This document shows positions 35,304 to 44,689 of a DNA stretch of 64,000 nucleotides, in pieces. Position numbers and translations under genes: made by a program. The notes beneath the pieces were generated by a model, which was not told the origin of the DNA, did no database searches, and was given only the letters and a program-made list of their open reading frames with translations. Each line of letters begins with the position of its first letter. Positions within the stretch are counted from its first letter, which is position 1. Source of the stretch: Oscillospiraceae bacterium (lineage in GTDB: Bacteria > Bacillota > Clostridia > Oscillospirales > Ruminococcaceae); contig JAQXHC010000004.1 in the NCBI GenBank assembly GCA_029007035.1, forward strand, positions 1-64,000. Direction: 5' to 3'.

Positions 35304-35777
35304 ATGGTTATTATTGAAATGGAAAACGGAAGCAAAATCAAAATCGAACTTTATCCCGAAATTGCTCCAATAACTTGTGAGAATTTTGAAAAGCTTGTCA
35401 ACGAAGGCTTTTATAACGGACTCACGTTCCACCGTATTATTCCCGGATTCATGATCCAGGGAGGCTGCCCAAAGGGTAACGGCACAGGTGGTCCCGGTTG
35501 GAGCATAAAAGGCGAATTTTCATCAAACGGCATTAAAAACGACCTTAAACATACAAGAGGCGTTATCTCAATGGCGCGTTCGATGATGCCCGATTCCGCA
35601 GGCTCACAGTTCTTTATCATGCACGAGGATGCTCCACATCTCGATGGTCAGTATGCCGCTTTCGGCAGAGTAATCGATGGAATGGACGCTGTTGACGCAA
35701 TAGCCGAGACTCCTACAAACTATAATGATACTCCCGTCAAACCCCAGAAAATGGTCAGAGTTTACATTGCCGACTAA
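35304..35777 (+). CDS. Peptidyl-prolyl cis-trans isomerase, cyclophilin type
   Basis: A 157-residue cytoplasmic cyclophilin with no signal peptide. Active-site segments are present: [13 protein letters not shown] (catalytic Arg and Phe), [43 protein letters not shown]. It catalyses proline isomerisation in protein folding. GGAGG precedes ATG. The gene follows an unusual hairpin leader and is followed by endonuclease IV after 30 bp. Confidence 0.94.
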   Translation: MVIIEMENGSKIKIELYPEIAPITCENFEKLVNEGFYNGLTFHRIIPGFMIQGGCPKGNGTGGPGWSIKGEFSSNGIKNDLKHTRGVISMARSMMPDSAGSQFFIMHEDAPHLDGQYAAFGRVIDGMDAVDAIAETPTNYNDTPVKPQKMVRVYIAD

Positions 35778-35807
35778 TCTTTCCGCTTAATAATCAGGAG
35801 TAAAGTT

Positions 35808-36641
35808 ATGTTATTTATAGGCTGCCACCTTTCAGCATCTAAAGGCTATAAAGCTATGGGAGAGCAGGCTCTCGCGATCGGAGCAAATACATTTGCTTTC
35901 TTTACAAGAAATCCACGGGGAGGCAGCGCAAAAGCTGTAGACCCCGATGACGCAGCGGCTTTATGCGGCATTGTTTCGGAGCATAGCTTCGGAAAACTCG
36001 TTGCTCACGCTCCGTATACTATGAATGCCTGCGCTGCCGACGAAAATATCCGTCGGTTTGCCCGTGAGGCTATGGCTGATGATCTCAGAAGAATGGAGTT
36101 CACTCCCGGAAATTATTATAATTTTCATCCCGGCTCTCACGTAAAACAAGGCACTGAAATCGGTATTGAGCTTATCGCCGATCAGCTTAATACTGTTCTA
36201 AGGCCTGAGCAAACTACGATTGTCCTGCTTGAAACAATGGCAGGAAAAGGCTCTGAAATGGGCAGATGCTTTGAAGAACTGAAAGAAATCATCGACCGGA
36301 CAGAGCTTTCGGACAAGCTTGGTGTTTGCCTTGATACCTGTCACGTTTGGGACGGAGGTTACGATATTGTAAACGACCTCGACGGTGTACTCGGTGAATT
36401 CGACCGAATTATCGGTCTTGACAGACTCAAAGCTGTTCATCTCAACGACAGTATGAATCCCCTCGGCGCTCACAAAGACCGCCACGCAAAAATCGGAGAA
36501 GGACACATCGGAGCTGATGCTCTGATCAGAGTAATCAATCATCCTGTTCTGAAAAAATTGCCGTTTATCCTTGAAACACCGAATGATATTGACGGATATG
36601 CCCGTGAAATAGCTTTCTTAAGAGAAAATTTCAGCGAATAA
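35808..36641 (+). CDS. nfo: Endonuclease IV (AP endonuclease)
   Basis: A 277-residue TIM-barrel nuclease cutting DNA 5' of abasic sites in base-excision repair. Metal ligands are visible in order: [51 protein letters not shown] and ILETP. The protein is complete. It starts after AGGAG and probably shares a transcript with the cyclophilin gene; a terminator follows. Confidence 0.94.
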   Translation: MLFIGCHLSASKGYKAMGEQALAIGANTFAFFTRNPRGGSAKAVDPDDAAALCGIVSEHSFGKLVAHAPYTMNACAADENIRRFAREAMADDLRRMEFTPGNYYNFHPGSHVKQGTEIGIELIADQLNTVLRPEQTTIVLLETMAGKGSEMGRCFEELKEIIDRTELSDKLGVCLDTCHVWDGGYDIVNDLDGVLGEFDRIIGLDRLKAVHLNDSMNPLGAHKDRHAKIGEGHIGADALIRVINHPVLKKLPFILETPNDIDGYAREIAFLRENFSE

Positions 36642-36644
36642 AAT

Positions 36645-36684
36645 ATCCCCGGAAGGAACTTAAGATTCCTTTCGGGGATTCATT
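36645..36684. terminator. Terminator between nfo and the GGDEF gene
   Basis: ATCCCC with an AAGGAA extension (36645-36658) pairs with TTCCTTTCGGGGAT (36666-36679), with T-rich sequence after. It separates two convergent genes. Confidence 0.8.
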
Positions 36685-36691
36685 TTACATA

Positions 36692-38596
36692 TTAAACTGT
36701 CCGGCATTTTTTTCTCTCAAATTTATTCTCATACATATTTCTGTCGGCAATGCTGAAGCAGTCGGCGAAGCTGACATTCTCGTCCGGGATTCCACAATAA
36801 TAGCCTATGCTCGCACCAACCTTGTACTTCTTTCCGGATGTGGCATTATAGCGTTCAAAATAATCATTTATATATTTAAGATAACCGTCAATAATTCTTG
36901 TTGTATAGTCACTGCAGCCAACCACCGCGTACTCATCTCCGCCGATACGGGCACAGATCTCATTGTTTTTGCAGCAGGTACTGAGCACCTTTCCGCATAC
37001 TATAATTGCGTTATCGCCCTCAATATGACCATAATTATCGTTAATATGCTTCAGCATATCCAGATCGGCAACAATAATCAGAAGCTTTCTGTGTTCTGCC
37101 TTTGCTTTTCTGAAAAAATTCTCGGAATACCGCTTAAAACCCTTGCGATTGAAAACGCCGGTAAGAGTATCACGTATCGAACTCAGAGAAATGCGCTGAT
37201 TCATTCGTATAAGCTTGGTACGAACGCGGAGAAACTCAAGAGCGACTGCTAAGCTTCCGCACCATTTTGCATAGATTGAGCATACTGCGGCTTCGATTGT
37301 CTTGAATCTGAACACCGCATAACCGAAGCATCTTTCCTTAAAATGAACAGGAAGCAAAAAATAAGCAGCTGGATGAGCGGTTATTTCATCAAGTGAATCA
37401 GGAAGAATATCGTGTGATGCATACTTAATTTCGCACGAGACATAGTGGTCGTTCTGATGAATCATCCTGACAGCCATTTTTTCGGAATAACCGCTGCTGA
37501 TAAAAACGTCTTCCTTTTCCTCAACGTTATCCCAGTTTTCATTAAGGCAAAGAATGAATTTTTCAAGTCCGTTGATAATGTATGTAAAACTCTCAAGCCG
37601 CCGCAGCAGATCCTCGAAATTCTCTGCTCCGAGAAGAGTTTCCATCATACCGCTGGAATCGTAATAATTTTCATACTTCTGGATATTTTCCACATAATAC
37701 TGATGTCTGCCGACCCTTTCGGGGAAATTTTCACCGCAACGGCAGCTTTGTCCGAACATGAAATGAAACGGCGGAAACTTGATAAGTTCAGGAGTTTCTC
37801 CAGAAAGCAAATTATGAATTCGACAGACTGCACTTGCCCCGAGCTTATAATTCTGCGGAAAAATCGTCGTGATTGACGGAGCGTTGTCCTCCGCTTTTTT
37901 TGAACCGTCATAGCCCGAAATCATTACGTCTTCAGGAACTCTGATTCCGGCGCTTATGAGAGTATTGCAAAGCTCTACTGCCATAGAGTCATTGGCACAG
38001 ACCACCGCTTCAGGAATTTTTCTGAGTCCGCTGATAAATTCCTCCGCAAGCTCATGAGCGGAATTAATCCAAAAATCGCCAAAGATAATAAGATCATCTC
38101 TGACCGGTATACCATGCTTTATCAGTGATTTTCTGTATCCCTCGGCTCTTGTATGAGACTGAGGAGAACTTTCCAGTCCCGTCAGGCACATAATTTCTCG
38201 GCAGCCGTGCTTGTCAATAAAGTGATCGGTCATAAGCTCAAAAAGCTCGGTATCCTCGGCTATCATTGTTTCGCCAAGCGCGGTTGAACCGTCAATTGCG
38301 ACCACGGGAATTTTCATCTGTGACAGTCTCTGCTCAATGCTTGATAAAATACCCTGACCGACAAAATCTCCGCACAGAAATACCGCTCCGCAGATTACAT
38401 CGCTGTTGATCAATGTAAAGATATTTTCCTCCCCAACCTGCACAAGCGAATCGGAATTTCTGTTATAGCTCATGTGAAAAACAACCGTATCATAATTGAG
38501 CCGACTGCACTGCTCAGAAATGCCTTTCAGAATTTCATTGACATATTCATTAAAAGTATTTGCAGCAATTACTGCTATAGTTTTTCGTTTTTTCAT
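36692..38596 (-). CDS. Diguanylate cyclase with LacI-like periplasmic-binding sensor domain
   Basis: A 634-residue protein with no membrane segment or signal peptide. Residues about 1-270 have the fold of LacI-type periplasmic-binding sensors (KTIAVIAANTFNEYVNEILKGISEQC, GAVFLCGD, CANDSMAVELCNTLISAGIRVPEDVMISGYDG) but there is no helix-turn-helix at the front. A middle linker and GAF-like region follow. The C-terminal GGDEF domain has DLDMLKHINDNYGH and the active signature RIGGDEYAVVG. It would sense a ligand, perhaps a sugar, in the cytosol and make c-di-GMP. It is a single-gene unit. The window's EAL enzyme is the opposite activity but is 30 kb away. Confidence 0.85.
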   Translation of the reverse strand: MKKRKTIAVIAANTFNEYVNEILKGISEQCSRLNYDTVVFHMSYNRNSDSLVQVGEENIFTLINSDVICGAVFLCGDFVGQGILSSIEQRLSQMKIPVVAIDGSTALGETMIAEDTELFELMTDHFIDKHGCREIMCLTGLESSPQSHTRAEGYRKSLIKHGIPVRDDLIIFGDFWINSAHELAEEFISGLRKIPEAVVCANDSMAVELCNTLISAGIRVPEDVMISGYDGSKKAEDNAPSITTIFPQNYKLGASAVCRIHNLLSGETPELIKFPPFHFMFGQSCRCGENFPERVGRHQYYVENIQKYENYYDSSGMMETLLGAENFEDLLRRLESFTYIINGLEKFILCLNENWDNVEEKEDVFISSGYSEKMAVRMIHQNDHYVSCEIKYASHDILPDSLDEITAHPAAYFLLPVHFKERCFGYAVFRFKTIEAAVCSIYAKWCGSLAVALEFLRVRTKLIRMNQRISLSSIRDTLTGVFNRKGFKRYSENFFRKAKAEHRKLLIIVADLDMLKHINDNYGHIEGDNAIIVCGKVLSTCCKNNEICARIGGDEYAVVGCSDYTTRIIDGYLKYINDYFERYNATSGKKYKVGASIGYYCGIPDENVSFADCFSIADRNMYENKFERKKCRTV

Positions 38597-38903
38597 TGTA
38601 AATCACTTTCAGAAAAAGGTTCATACTTCAAGATAACAGCGAAAATACGCTTAATTGGATCTATGAACGTCATGTCTTAAAGCATCACCCGAATTTGTAC
38701 TGATTCCGATTAATTGTCAAAGTATTGTCTTTAACTTAAAACATCGCTGAATATATTGCCTGCCATTCGTCAGATAATCTATACTGTTCTTTATGGCAGC
38801 TCAGGACTTTCGCTGCTCATTTACCGGTTTTTATTTAAATAACCAATTTTATTATACAGTACTTTAGCATAAAAATCAATACCTTTTTCGAAATTTTTTA
38901 GCA

Positions 38904-38947
38904 ATTTTTAGTGGAAAGCGAAATACAGTTTGTCTATTTTTAGTGGA
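38904..38947 (+). repeat. Pair of ATTTTTAGTGGA direct repeats
   Basis: The same 12 bases occur at 38904-38915 and 38936-38947, 32 bp apart, about three helical turns. They lie 34 to 77 bp upstream of the -35 box of the fusion-gene promoter, a normal place for activator sites. The AraC regulator downstream of that gene is a candidate binder. Confidence 0.45.
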
Positions 38948-38980
38948 TTATGTCGACCGGAACTGTTTTTTATAAATCTA

Positions 38981-39009
38981 TTGAAAAAAAATCGAAGCCA
39001 TGATATAAT
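38981..39009 (+). promoter_or_regulatory. Promoter of the acyltransferase-CapA-SGNH gene
   Basis: TTGAAA (38981-38986), 17 bp, TATAAT (39004-39009), with an extended -10 TG at 39001-39002. Confidence 0.8.
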
Positions 39010-39061
39010 TATATAGACAGGTCAAAATCTGAAATACTATACACAGTAAAGGGGCTCAACT

Positions 39062-41986
39062 ATGAATGCGAACAAACTACGAAGTGCTTACTGGGACAAT
39101 ATAAAGGGATTTTTGATTATTCTTACAGTCTTTGCTCACTGTCTTTATGAAAAACAGTTTCTTTCTTCTATAAATACAATAGTTGACGGAATTTATATGT
39201 TCCATATGCCGGCGTTTGTTTTTGTATCGGGATATTTTGGGAAAAGTGAACGGTCACACAGCTTTTTTTCAATTGTAAAACTACTTTTTGCCTACTTTAT
39301 TTTTGACAGCATTGTTTCGTTCATTTACGACGGAGAACTGCTGATTGTCCCTATTTATTCATACTGGTATCTGCTGGCACTGGTTGTTTGGCGGCTTACC
39401 GCTCACAGAATCGCAAAATTCAAGGAAATACAGCTGATTTTGTTGGTTATCGCTCTCTTTGCAGGCTTCTATTCGGTTATTGATAACACATTTGCAGCTG
39501 CAAGAATAATCGGTTTCTATCCATTCTACATGGCAGGCTATAAGCTCTCGGAAGAAAAGTCAGATTCACTCGTTTCAAAAAGCACACCAAAAAAACTCGG
39601 GTTCGGACTGCTTTCGATCTTCGGAGCAATACTGGTCGGAACCGCTGCAGTCAAAATATGTTATCTGAATGACGATTCGTTTCTTATGTTCAGCTACAAT
39701 GACCCTATTGAAGCCTTTGGCAGAATCGGAATCTTTGCTGCATCTTTTCTTGCGATATACGCTATAAGATGTCTTTCACCAAATAAAAACATTCCGCTTC
39801 TCACTGCATTCGGAAGAAACTCCCTTGTAATTTTTCTGTTTCATCGTCCGTTTACACTTATATTCCAGGATGTATTCAGAATCGCAAGTGCAGGACGTCT
39901 TATCGCATATGCCGCTGTATGCACACTTCTGATCTGCCTTGTTTTCGGAAACGATTTCTTCACAGGTTTTGTTAATGATTTTCTGGATGCAGGTGCAGAA
40001 ATTTTCACAGGTCATGTGAAAAGCAGGAGGAAACTTTCATATTACGCATCAAGAACTGCTTTTCTCGTTGTTTCGCTTTGCTTTATAGGACAGGTTGTAA
40101 TCAGCTCTTACGCAGGAGTCAGCTTCGGTGACAACTCAGATCCTGAATCGGATTATACTGTAAGCACAGACCCTATCTATTCAATTTTAAGTGACGAAAA
40201 ACAGAGCCAATTTGACAGCGCTTTCCGAATCACCTTTGCAGGAGATCTGATATGTCTTGAAGACCAGGTAAAAAGGGCATATACCGATGATGGGTATAAT
40301 TTCGACGATGTATTCGAGTACGCAAAGCCTCACATCTCATCGGCGGATCTGGCTATAGGCGTTTTTGAGGGTCCTATGGCCGGAGAAGCAGCAGGTTATT
40401 CCTCAAGCAATTTCAATGACGAAAAGGAACTATATCTGAATTACCCTGATGAATTTGCCGCAGCTGTAAAAAATGCTGGCTTCGATATCGTTACAACCGC
40501 CACAAATCATGTTCTTGATAAAGGTCCGGAAGGAGTGGAAAGAACACTTGATGTTCTTGACAAAACAGGACTTGACCACACCGGAAGCTACCGTAATGCC
40601 GCGGAAAAAGAATCATCGAATATAAAAATCATCGAACAAAACGGTCTTAAATTTGCACTTCTCTCCTATACATACGGTAGCAATTATCATGAAACTTCAA
40701 ACCTTGCAGAGGGAGATTTATCATACATCTCGTCATTTATCAGCGGAACACATGGTGAGCTTTTTGACAAGCTTAAAGCTTCCGTGATAAAGGATTTTGA
40801 AAAAGCCAAAGAATATAATCCGGATTTCATCGTTGTTCTTCCTCATATCGGGACCCAGTTTTCAAACGAATCCAACAGTGAACAGGAGACTTGGTTTGAA
40901 ATATTCAAGGAATGCGGTGCAGATATTATCCTCGGTGACCATGCACACTCGGTTCAGCCTGTTTCAATAGATGATTATTGCGGCAGTAAGGTATTTACAG
41001 CCTACTGTCCCGGAAATTTTGCCAATATTTACAGAGAGAATCAAGGTGATGCCAGCGCACTGATTGATGTCTATATCGACATTGACTCAAAAGAGATTAT
41101 CGGAGGAGGAATCGTCCCTCTTTATACTCAGTCTCCTGCGGACGGAAATTACCGTGCGCTTCCGATTTTTGAAATTCAGAACAATAAAACTCTGAGAAGC
41201 GGACTAAGTACTGATGACTGTGAAAAAGCAGCTGAGGCTCACAGCATTATCACCAAGGTTATGCTTGGCTCGGAATTGGATATGTCGGCTGCAACAGAAA
41301 GCTATCTTTTCGATGAGAGCGGTTATCTGCGTCAAAAAACAACAGGGCTTTCCTTGAACGAAAAAATGAAAAGTTCCGCACTCTGTTCGGCACTTTCAAA
41401 TGCAGAATCGGTTTGCTTTGTTGGCGACTCTCTGACAGAGGGAACTAAAAACGGGGGCTGTCCGTGGTATGAACCCATCGAAGAATTCATTCCGTCCAGA
41501 GTATTGAATTACTCAAAAGGCGGTTCAACAGTTTCATATTTTACAGAACGTTCCGAAGAAATACCGGAAGCTGATTTATATGTCATTGCTGTCGGCACAA
41601 ACGATGTAAGATATCGTGACAAGAGCTGCTGTGCAATGTCTGCTGACATCTATTCCAAGGAAATAAATTTACTCAGAAATAAACTGCTTGATAAATCACC
41701 TGATGCAGAATTTGTATTTATCGCCCCATGGTATTCAATTGACGGTGATTTATTCTGCGATCTTTCTTTTAAACAAAAAACAAAGCTGAACATCGAGTAC
41801 TGCGATGCTCTTGAAAGTCTTTGCATTGAAAATGAGGATATATATGTAAATCCGAACGAATATATTAAACATAAACTTGACTCTGCTCCCACAGGCACAT
41901 ATCTGCTTGATCATATCCATCCAAATTCAACTGCCGGAGTAATAATGTACTCTGAAGCTGTTCTGAGCAGCGCTGCGGAAGAATAA
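39062..41986 (+). CDS. Three-domain envelope protein: acyltransferase-3, CapA and SGNH hydrolase
   Basis: A 974-residue single chain. Residues about 1-320 are an acyltransferase-3 (OafA-like) membrane domain with about ten helices, starting with NIKGFLIILTVFAHCLYE and FHMPAFVFVSGYFGKS. A further helix at about 325-350 leads outside. Residues 387-700 are a CapA domain of poly-gamma-glutamate systems: FAGDLI, TTATNHVLDKG, LPHIGTQ and GDHAHSVQPV. Residues about 780-970 are an SGNH esterase-type domain: FVGDSLTEG (Ser nucleophile), VGTNDVR and DHIHPN. AT3-SGNH pairs are known for O-acetylation of surface polymers; the CapA insertion between them is unusual. The downstream AraC gene follows at 27 bp. 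Predicted role: modifying a surface polysaccharide or acidic polymer; substrate unknown. Confidence 0.85.
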   Translation: MNANKLRSAYWDNIKGFLIILTVFAHCLYEKQFLSSINTIVDGIYMFHMPAFVFVSGYFGKSERSHSFFSIVKLLFAYFIFDSIVSFIYDGELLIVPIYSYWYLLALVVWRLTAHRIAKFKEIQLILLVIALFAGFYSVIDNTFAAARIIGFYPFYMAGYKLSEEKSDSLVSKSTPKKLGFGLLSIFGAILVGTAAVKICYLNDDSFLMFSYNDPIEAFGRIGIFAASFLAIYAIRCLSPNKNIPLLTAFGRNSLVIFLFHRPFTLIFQDVFRIASAGRLIAYAAVCTLLICLVFGNDFFTGFVNDFLDAGAEIFTGHVKSRRKLSYYASRTAFLVVSLCFIGQVVISSYAGVSFGDNSDPESDYTVSTDPIYSILSDEKQSQFDSAFRITFAGDLICLEDQVKRAYTDDGYNFDDVFEYAKPHISSADLAIGVFEGPMAGEAAGYSSSNFNDEKELYLNYPDEFAAAVKNAGFDIVTTATNHVLDKGPEGVERTLDVLDKTGLDHTGSYRNAAEKESSNIKIIEQNGLKFALLSYTYGSNYHETSNLAEGDLSYISSFISGTHGELFDKLKASVIKDFEKAKEYNPDFIVVLPHIGTQFSNESNSEQETWFEIFKECGADIILGDHAHSVQPVSIDDYCGSKVFTAYCPGNFANIYRENQGDASALIDVYIDIDSKEIIGGGIVPLYTQSPADGNYRALPIFEIQNNKTLRSGLSTDDCEKAAEAHSIITKVMLGSELDMSAATESYLFDESGYLRQKTTGLSLNEKMKSSALCSALSNAESVCFVGDSLTEGTKNGGCPWYEPIEEFIPSRVLNYSKGGSTVSYFTERSEEIPEADLYVIAVGTNDVRYRDKSCCAMSADIYSKEINLLRNKLLDKSPDAEFVFIAPWYSIDGDLFCDLSFKQKTKLNIEYCDALESLCIENEDIYVNPNEYIKHKLDSAPTGTYLLDHIHPNSTAGVIMYSEAVLSSAAEE

Positions 41987-42012
41987 CAATTGCTTTAACG
42001 GAGGCGACTAAA

Positions 42013-42858
42013 ATGCCCATGCAAATGGAGGGCGATTTTGAAATCGTGGGCTTCAGCGAAAATCAGAGTATTTTGCTCTACGACAATGAAAAAACAGAAG
42101 AATACCCTACCCACTGGCATAATGCGGTTGAGATTATTATGCCGCTGAAAAATTCGTTCACAGTAATCTGTGACGGCGAAAAAATCAGCCTAAAAGAACG
42201 TGAAATCCTCATTATTCCGGCAGGCACACTGCATAACCTCAAAGCTCAGTCAGGCAGACGTCTGATAATGCTCGCAGACAACATTACTATCAGCGAAAAT
42301 CCTGCACTGACTGAACTCTCCGCAATTATGAATACTCCAATATATATATCAAAGGAAGCCGATATGAACCTGATGAATAAGCTCGGAAATATTATTGAGG
42401 ACATTTATCGTTCATATAACAGACCCGGAGGCACTGCAGAAGTTTTCATATACATAAAGCTTCTGACTTTGCTTGGCGAAGTGCTGAAATACCGTCTTGG
42501 TGAGGCAGCAAAAAGCGCTGATAATCCTACGGATAAATTCATGCTTTCAATTAAATATATCGAAAAAAATTACATGAATGAGATCACTCTCGACCGCCTT
42601 TCAGAAATTTCTGGTTACAGCAAATATTATTTTTCGAGAATGTTTTCAAAATATACGGGCATGAGTCTCAGCGATTTTCTCAACAGACGCAGAATTATGG
42701 CGGCTGAGCTGCTCCTGCTTGATAAAAAAAGAGCAATCATTGACATCGCTATGCAGACGGGATTCACTAATCTTTCAACCTTTAACCGCGCATTCAGAAA
42801 GGCTAAAAACTGCACTCCGACTCAATTCAGAAAGCTGTGCTCGGAGATAAATCACTGA
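42013..42858 (+). CDS. AraC-family transcriptional regulator
   Basis: A 281-residue regulator. The N-terminal 140 residues form a cupin-like ligand domain with HWHNAVEIIMPLKNSFTVICDGE and IIPAGTLHNL. The C-terminal 100 residues hold two helix-turn-helices: NEITLDRLSEISGYSKYYFSRMFSKYTGMSLSDFLNRRR and IIDIAMQTGFTNLSTFNRAFRKAKNCTPTQFRK. GGAGG lies before the ATG. It is probably co-transcribed with the fusion gene (27 bp apart) and may regulate it through the upstream repeats. Confidence 0.9.
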   Translation: MPMQMEGDFEIVGFSENQSILLYDNEKTEEYPTHWHNAVEIIMPLKNSFTVICDGEKISLKEREILIIPAGTLHNLKAQSGRRLIMLADNITISENPALTELSAIMNTPIYISKEADMNLMNKLGNIIEDIYRSYNRPGGTAEVFIYIKLLTLLGEVLKYRLGEAAKSADNPTDKFMLSIKYIEKNYMNEITLDRLSEISGYSKYYFSRMFSKYTGMSLSDFLNRRRIMAAELLLLDKKRAIIDIAMQTGFTNLSTFNRAFRKAKNCTPTQFRKLCSEINH

Positions 42859-42877
42859 CCGGTGTATTAATGTAAAC

Positions 42878-42904
42878 AAGGGCGACCAATGGTCGCCCTT
42901 GCTT
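42878..42904. terminator. Bidirectional terminator after the AraC and aspS genes
   Basis: AAGGGCGACC (42878-42887) and GGTCGCCCTT (42891-42900) make a perfect 10-bp stem with a 3-nt loop, between two convergent operons. Confidence 0.8.
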
Positions 42905-42916
42905 GTTATATTCATG

Positions 42917-44689
42917 TTATTCTTTATTTACAACCTTAATTCCGAGCACTTCAAGACTTTCATCATCGACCGCTGACGGACATTCGGACATTAACTCACT
43001 TGCATTCTGAACTTTCGGGAACGCAGTAACGTCTTTCAGGCTGTCCGCCTTGCACATAATCATAGCAAGACGATCGAGACCGATTCCCATTCCTCCATGG
43101 GGCGGAGCGGCATAGCGGTAAGCATCAACAAGGAAGCCGAACTTTGCCTGAATCTCTTCATCGGTCATGCCAAGAGCCTCAAACATTCTCTGCTGAAGCT
43201 CAAAGTCAGTGATACGCATAGAGCCGCTTGAAAGCTCAGTACCGTTCAATACCAGATCCCACGCCTTAGCTCTAACATTTGCCGGGTCAGTATCGAGGTA
43301 ATCAATACACTCATCCATGGGCATTGTGAACGGATGATGAGCAGCAATCCATGTATTTGTTTCATCGTCATACTCGAAGAATGGCATTTCTGTTATCCAA
43401 AGGAAGTTGTATTTATCCTCTGGAATAACACCGAGGCGCTTGCCTGCTATCAGACGGATAGCGCCAAGAGTCGAAAGAACCGTCCTGGTCTTGTCGGCAC
43501 AAATCAGAATAAGGTCACCCTTCTGAGCATCAACAGCTTCACAGATACGCTCTAAATCACCGTCGGCAAGGAATTTCTTGAACGAGCAGTTCGGCTCGTC
43601 TGCCCAGCGGATATAGGCAAGACCTTTCGCGCCGATGCCCTTTGCGTGCTCGATAAGCTTGTCAATCTCCTTACGGGTATAGGTTTCCGCACCGTTCTTG
43701 ACGTTAATTGCGCGTACTGTTCCGCCATCTGCAATGGCATTTTTTAAGACAACGAAATCTATATTCCGAACGGTTTCAGTAATATCCTGAATTTCAAAAC
43801 CGAAGCGTGTATCAGGCTTATCCGAGCCATACCTGTTCATGGCATCTGCAAAGGTGAGTCTTGGAAGCGGTGTAGGTACATCGACTCCGACAACTTCTTT
43901 AAACACACGCTGAACAAATCCCTCAACGCATGACTGAATATCCTCTGCATCAACAAATGACATCTCAAGGTCAATCTGAGTGAACTCCGGCTGCCTGTCC
44001 GCACGCAAATCTTCATCGCGGAAACAGCGCGCAAGCTGGATATATCTGTCATAGCCTGCAATCATGAGCAGCTGCTTGTAAATCTGTGGAGACTGCGGCA
44101 GAGCATAGAATTTTCCGTTATGAACTCTTGACGGAATAAGATAATCTCTCGCGCCCTCGGGAGTGGATTTCATCATCATCGGCGTTTCAATTTCAAGGAA
44201 TCCGTTTTCATAGAAATACTCACGGGTAACCCTTGCAATTTCATGACGCATGATTATATTTTTCTGAAGCGGCTCACGTCTGAGGTCAAGATAGCGGTAT
44301 TTCAGACGAAGCTCCTCGTTAACCTTTGTTTCTGCAGTAATCTCAAAAGGCGGAGTCTGAGCCTTTGCGAGTATTCTCAGGTCAGTTACTACGATTTCTA
44401 CATGACCTGTTTTCAGCTTGTCATTCTTGCTTTCGCGCTCACGGACATTTCCCTTAGCCATAAGTACGTATTCGCTCCGGCATGAAGCCGCCTTTTCAAA
44501 AATATCGCGGTCAGTTTCTTCGTCGAAAGTAAGCTGCACCACACCTGTTCTGTCTCTGAGAACTATGAAGATCAGGCTGCCTTTATCGCGAATCTTATCA
44601 ACAAATCCTCCGACTACAACCTCCTTACCGGCTTCAACAACCTCTCCGCAGTAATGTGTACGCTTTAATCCTTTCATATTATCAGCCAT
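42917..44689 (-). CDS. aspS: Aspartyl-tRNA synthetase
   Basis: A 590-residue class II synthetase that charges tRNA-Asp. The ATG at 44689 is chosen because AAGGAGG lies 9 nt before it. The N-terminal anticodon-binding domain (GEVVEAGKEVVVGGFVDKIRDKGSLIFIVLRD) is followed by motif 2 (RCFRDEDLRADRQPEFTQIDLEMSF), the GAD insertion domain and motif 3 (GMGIGLDRLAM). Length is that of the bacterial, GAD-containing form. Its start overlaps the hisS stop by 8 bp. Confidence 0.95.
   Translation of the reverse strand: MADNMKGLKRTHYCGEVVEAGKEVVVGGFVDKIRDKGSLIFIVLRDRTGVVQLTFDEETDRDIFEKAASCRSEYVLMAKGNVRERESKNDKLKTGHVEIVVTDLRILAKAQTPPFEITAETKVNEELRLKYRYLDLRREPLQKNIIMRHEIARVTREYFYENGFLEIETPMMMKSTPEGARDYLIPSRVHNGKFYALPQSPQIYKQLLMIAGYDRYIQLARCFRDEDLRADRQPEFTQIDLEMSFVDAEDIQSCVEGFVQRVFKEVVGVDVPTPLPRLTFADAMNRYGSDKPDTRFGFEIQDITETVRNIDFVVLKNAIADGGTVRAINVKNGAETYTRKEIDKLIEHAKGIGAKGLAYIRWADEPNCSFKKFLADGDLERICEAVDAQKGDLILICADKTRTVLSTLGAIRLIAGKRLGVIPEDKYNFLWITEMPFFEYDDETNTWIAAHHPFTMPMDECIDYLDTDPANVRAKAWDLVLNGTELSSGSMRITDFELQQRMFEALGMTDEEIQAKFGFLVDAYRYAAPPHGGMGIGLDRLAMIMCKADSLKDVTAFPKVQNASELMSECPSAVDDESLEVLGIKVVNKE

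Larger units (their letters stand above)
38597..39061. other. Divergent intergenic region with activator-like repeats
   Basis: A 465-bp region between the leftward cyclase and the rightward fusion gene. It holds the fusion-gene promoter and a pair of 12-bp direct repeats, listed separately, and a possible cyclase promoter with TTGACA at 38715-38720 (minus strand) but a poor -10. I see no gene in it. Confidence 0.55.
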
